From NCBI GenBank assembly GCA_963771735.1, contig CAVYUN010000004.1:248001-312000 (forward strand): a DNA stretch of 64,000 nucleotides. Reading direction: 5' to 3'. Positions 61,907 through 64,000 of the stretch are shown one piece after another; positions within the stretch are counted from its first letter, which is position 1, and every line of letters starts with the position of its first letter. The translations under genes were made by a program, and so were the position numbers. Under the pieces are notes generated by a model, which was given only the letters and a program-made list of their open reading frames with translations, made no database searches and was not told the DNA's origin. This DNA is from 66-474 sp963771735 (GTDB lineage: Bacteria > Pseudomonadota > Gammaproteobacteria > Xanthomonadales > Rhodanobacteraceae).

Positions 61907-62923
61907 ATGGATGGTGCGCTGGATCGCGATATCGATGTAAGTCCGCTGAGTTTGTTGGGTATCGGTGATGTCGAGGAGCGCGTCTATCGCGCCTTGCTGA
62001 AACGCCGCCGGGCACCTGCCGCCGTCATCGCCGAAGACCTTGCGATAAGCCCGGATGACGCAACCCGATTGCTGGAGCATCTCGAGTCATTGGGACTGGC
62101 GACGCATCTGCCCGAGTCTCCCAAAGGCTATGTGGCGGTGGAGCCGGAACTTGCGATCGATGCGCTGATCAAGCAACGCCAGCGGACACTGGAACAGGCC
62201 CGCGCAGCAGTTCCAATGCTTGCGAAAGCGTTCGCGCAGGCATCAGTCGATCATGCTGGTCAGCAGCTCACCTTGGAATTGATCACCAGCCATGCCCATC
62301 TGGAATCGGTGTTGGCTCGCATGTTGGAGTCTTCTTGCAAGGAGATTCTGTCTTTTCAAAAGGCACCTGTTCTGGTACCTGTCACGCGATCCATTGGCGC
62401 GGCAGCAGGAGTGAGGGGAATCCGGAGGCGTACTGTTTCGGATGAATCTCATCTGAAATTACCGGGAAAATTGGCGACGCTGGGTGAGGACATAGCGTGC
62501 GGCGAGGAGGCACGAACTTTTTCCAAATTGCCTTTCAAGATGTTGATCGTGGACAGAAGCACCGCGGTCATCACTTTGGAAAGCCAGCGTCCGGACGCCC
62601 CGACGTTGCAGATACATCGCAGTGCCTTGCTTGAGGCACTTTGCCTGTTGTTCGAATTCGTTTGGGAAAAGGCTACGCCCATCGTCACCGCCCGCGACGG
62701 CGAAGCGAAGATGAAATCGGATGGCAATGGGCACGGGATCGACTCGGAGCAGGCCTTGATACCGCTGTTGAGCGCAGGACTCAACGACAAGGCGATCGCG
62801 CAGGAGCTGAATATCTCCGCATCCACACTCAACCGGCGCATCGGCGATCTGATGTCGATCTATGGCGCGCGTACGCGTTTTCAACTCGGTTTGCAGGTCG
62901 CCCGCTTGAACGGCGTTGCCTGA
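61907..62923 (+). CDS. TrmB-like/LuxR-type two-HTH regulator, first copy
   Basis: A 338-residue protein. Residues ~13-75 form a TrmB-like winged helix (LGIGDVEERVYRALLKRRRAPAAVIAEDL, DDATRLLEHLESLGLATHLP). The middle, ~90-260, is an all-helical-to-mixed ligand-type domain (KLPFKMLIVDRSTAVITLE, LLEALCLLFEFVWEKATPI). Residues ~272-335 are a LuxR/GerE-type HTH (LIPLLSAGLNDKAIAQELNISASTLNRRIGDLMSIYGARTRFQLGLQ). Two DNA-binding domains around a sensor-like middle suggest a ligand-responsive regulator. The next gene is a close paralogue. I know of such TrmB-LuxR fusions only as uncharacterised regulators. Start ATG 61907 (MDGALD) matches the second copy's start. Confidence 0.85.
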   Translation: MDGALDRDIDVSPLSLLGIGDVEERVYRALLKRRRAPAAVIAEDLAISPDDATRLLEHLESLGLATHLPESPKGYVAVEPELAIDALIKQRQRTLEQARAAVPMLAKAFAQASVDHAGQQLTLELITSHAHLESVLARMLESSCKEILSFQKAPVLVPVTRSIGAAAGVRGIRRRTVSDESHLKLPGKLATLGEDIACGEEARTFSKLPFKMLIVDRSTAVITLESQRPDAPTLQIHRSALLEALCLLFEFVWEKATPIVTARDGEAKMKSDGNGHGIDSEQALIPLLSAGLNDKAIAQELNISASTLNRRIGDLMSIYGARTRFQLGLQVARLNGVA

Positions 62924-63059
62924 CATTGGCCCATCGTGGCGAGCGTTTCCGGATGGTTCAGCGGACAGACTCATGGCCCCAGCCTTGATTGATATATGCT
63001 TGCAGAACTCTCTTACGGCGGAGTGTCCGCGGGCATGTGACAAGTAGAGGTCGTGTGGT

Positions 63060-64000
63060 ATGGATGGTCCAGTTGAGCACGATGTCGATACAAGGCCGTT
63101 GGCGCTGTTGGGTATCGGTGATGCCGAGGAGCGCGTCTATCACTCCTTGCTGAAGCACCGCCGGGCACCCGCTGCCGTCATCGCCGACGATCTTGCGATG
63201 ACCGTGGATGATGCGACCGGACTGTTGGAGCATCTCGAATCATTGGGGCTGGGGACGCATCTGCCCGAGTCTCCCAAGGCCTACGTTGCGGTGGAGCCGG
63301 AACTGGCCATCGATGCGCTGATAAAGCAGCGCCAGCACGCGCTGGAACAGGCGCGCAAGGAAGTGCCAATCCTTGCGAAGACGTTCGCTCAGGCTGCAGT
63401 TGACCACGCGGACCAGCAAGCCATCATAGAATCTGTTGCAGATCGCGCTCATCTTCGTCGTGTGCTGGCTCAACTGAATCAGTCGTCCCGGACTGATCTG
63501 ATGGTCTTTCAAAAAGGTCCGGTTGTCCTGCTCGGCGAGCAGTTCATGGGCGACACGGTTACAGAGGCCCAGGTTCGAACAGTTTCGGATGAGTCCTATC
63601 TCGCGGCACCCGGAGCGCTTGAGGGTCTGTACAAGGATATGGCGCGTGGCGAACAGGCACGGACATTCTCCAGATTGCCCTTCAAGATGGTGATTGCCGA
63701 CAAGCGCACGGCGCTTATCAATCTGGACGCGCAGGACCCGGATGCGTCGAAAATCCTGATCCATCGCAGCACGCTGCTCGAAGCTTTGTGCTTGCTGTTC
63801 GAGTTCGTGTGGGAAAAGGCAACGCCAATCGTCACTGCCCGCGACGGTGAGGTAAAGGTGAGGCCGGATCACAATGGGCACGCAAGCGAATCAGCGCAGG
63901 CCCTAATACCCCTGCTAAGCGCGGGACTCAACGACAAGGCGATCGCGCAGAAACTGAACATCTCGGCCTCCACGCTGAACCGCCGCATGGGTGACCTGAT
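63060..64000 (+). CDS. TrmB-like/LuxR-type two-HTH regulator, second copy (3' end cut by window)
   Basis: A paralogue of the preceding gene, open to the right edge with 313 residues visible. It has the same layout. The two HTH ends are nearly identical (LGIGDAEERVYHSLLKHRRAPAAVIADDL; LIPLLSAGLNDKAIAQKLNISASTLNRRMGDL), while the middle differs more (AIIESVADRAHLRRVLAQLNQ against LTLELITSHAHLESVLARML). That is the pattern expected if the two sense different signals with the same DNA-binding output. The start region GTGGTATGGATGGT is shared with the first copy. A 136-bp gap separates the two genes. Confidence 0.85.
   Translation, partial: MDGPVEHDVDTRPLALLGIGDAEERVYHSLLKHRRAPAAVIADDLAMTVDDATGLLEHLESLGLGTHLPESPKAYVAVEPELAIDALIKQRQHALEQARKEVPILAKTFAQAAVDHADQQAIIESVADRAHLRRVLAQLNQSSRTDLMVFQKGPVVLLGEQFMGDTVTEAQVRTVSDESYLAAPGALEGLYKDMARGEQARTFSRLPFKMVIADKRTALINLDAQDPDASKILIHRSTLLEALCLLFEFVWEKATPIVTARDGEVKVRPDHNGHASESAQALIPLLSAGLNDKAIAQKLNISASTLNRRMGDL

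Overview
The window is high-GC, densely coded chromosome from a gammaproteobacterium, most likely Xanthomonadales and probably a Rhodanobacteraceae-type organism (Rhodanobacter/Dyella relatives). The evidence is the set of housekeeping neighbours (yajC-secD-secF; leuS-lptE-holA-nadD-rsfS-rlmH; maf-rng-yhdP-tldD; tig-clpP-clpX), a xanthomonalisin-like S53 protease, a SufT protein close to the Xanthomonas form, and a hairpin-bounded intergenic repeat of a kind I associate with this order. The taxonomic call is inference; there is no rRNA in the window.

Layout. 1-2.5 kb: 3' part of pntB, a small membrane protein and sufT. 2.8-7.1 kb: secreted S53 protease with a 37-proline linker and P-domain, a TPR-sulfotransferase and a one-domain asparaginase. 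7.2-10.5 kb: yajC-secD-secF. 10.7-16.9 kb, minus strand: rapA, then the iron-uptake pair TonB-dependent receptor/PiuC-type dioxygenase behind a strong Fur box. 17-25 kb: M13 peptidase lipoprotein, MBL/beta-CASP protein, thpR with a DUF502 protein, an ECF sigma factor coupled to a membrane protein, and an S10 carboxypeptidase. 25.1-30.3 kb, minus strand: kinase-like/FGE fusion that has lost the catalytic Asp, small membrane protein, WCGPC thioredoxin with a TPR-like tail, exported amidohydrolase. 30.5-36.7 kb, plus strand: leuS-lptE-holA-nadD-rsfS-rlmH. 36.7-44 kb is the accessory part: an IS3-family relic, a secreted Gln-rich repeat protein with a 7-nt frameshift, a duplicated 3' fragment of a BNR-repeat gene, hemolysin III, and the full BNR-repeat protein. 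44-56.2 kb: CPA-type antiporter, maf, rng, a ~550-bp repeat element, yhdP, tldD, darP and pmbA. 56.3-61.7 kb: DUF4242, DUF4870, xseB, tRNA-His-Lys-Leu, tig, clpP, clpX, tRNA-Leu. 61.9 kb to the end: two tandem paralogous TrmB/LuxR-type regulators, the second cut by the window edge.

How it fits together. Much of the content serves the envelope and proteostasis: Sec export (YajC/SecD/SecF), LPS transport (LptE), YhdP, trigger factor with ClpXP, TldD with PmbA/TldE, and several exported hydrolases (S53, M13, S10, amidohydrolase, BNR) that suggest peptide scavenging. No complete mobile element, CRISPR array, toxin-antitoxin pair or recognisable defence island was seen. The best candidates for something under-described are the tandem regulator pair running off the right edge, the kinase-like/FGE fusion, and the repeat element splitting rng from yhdP.
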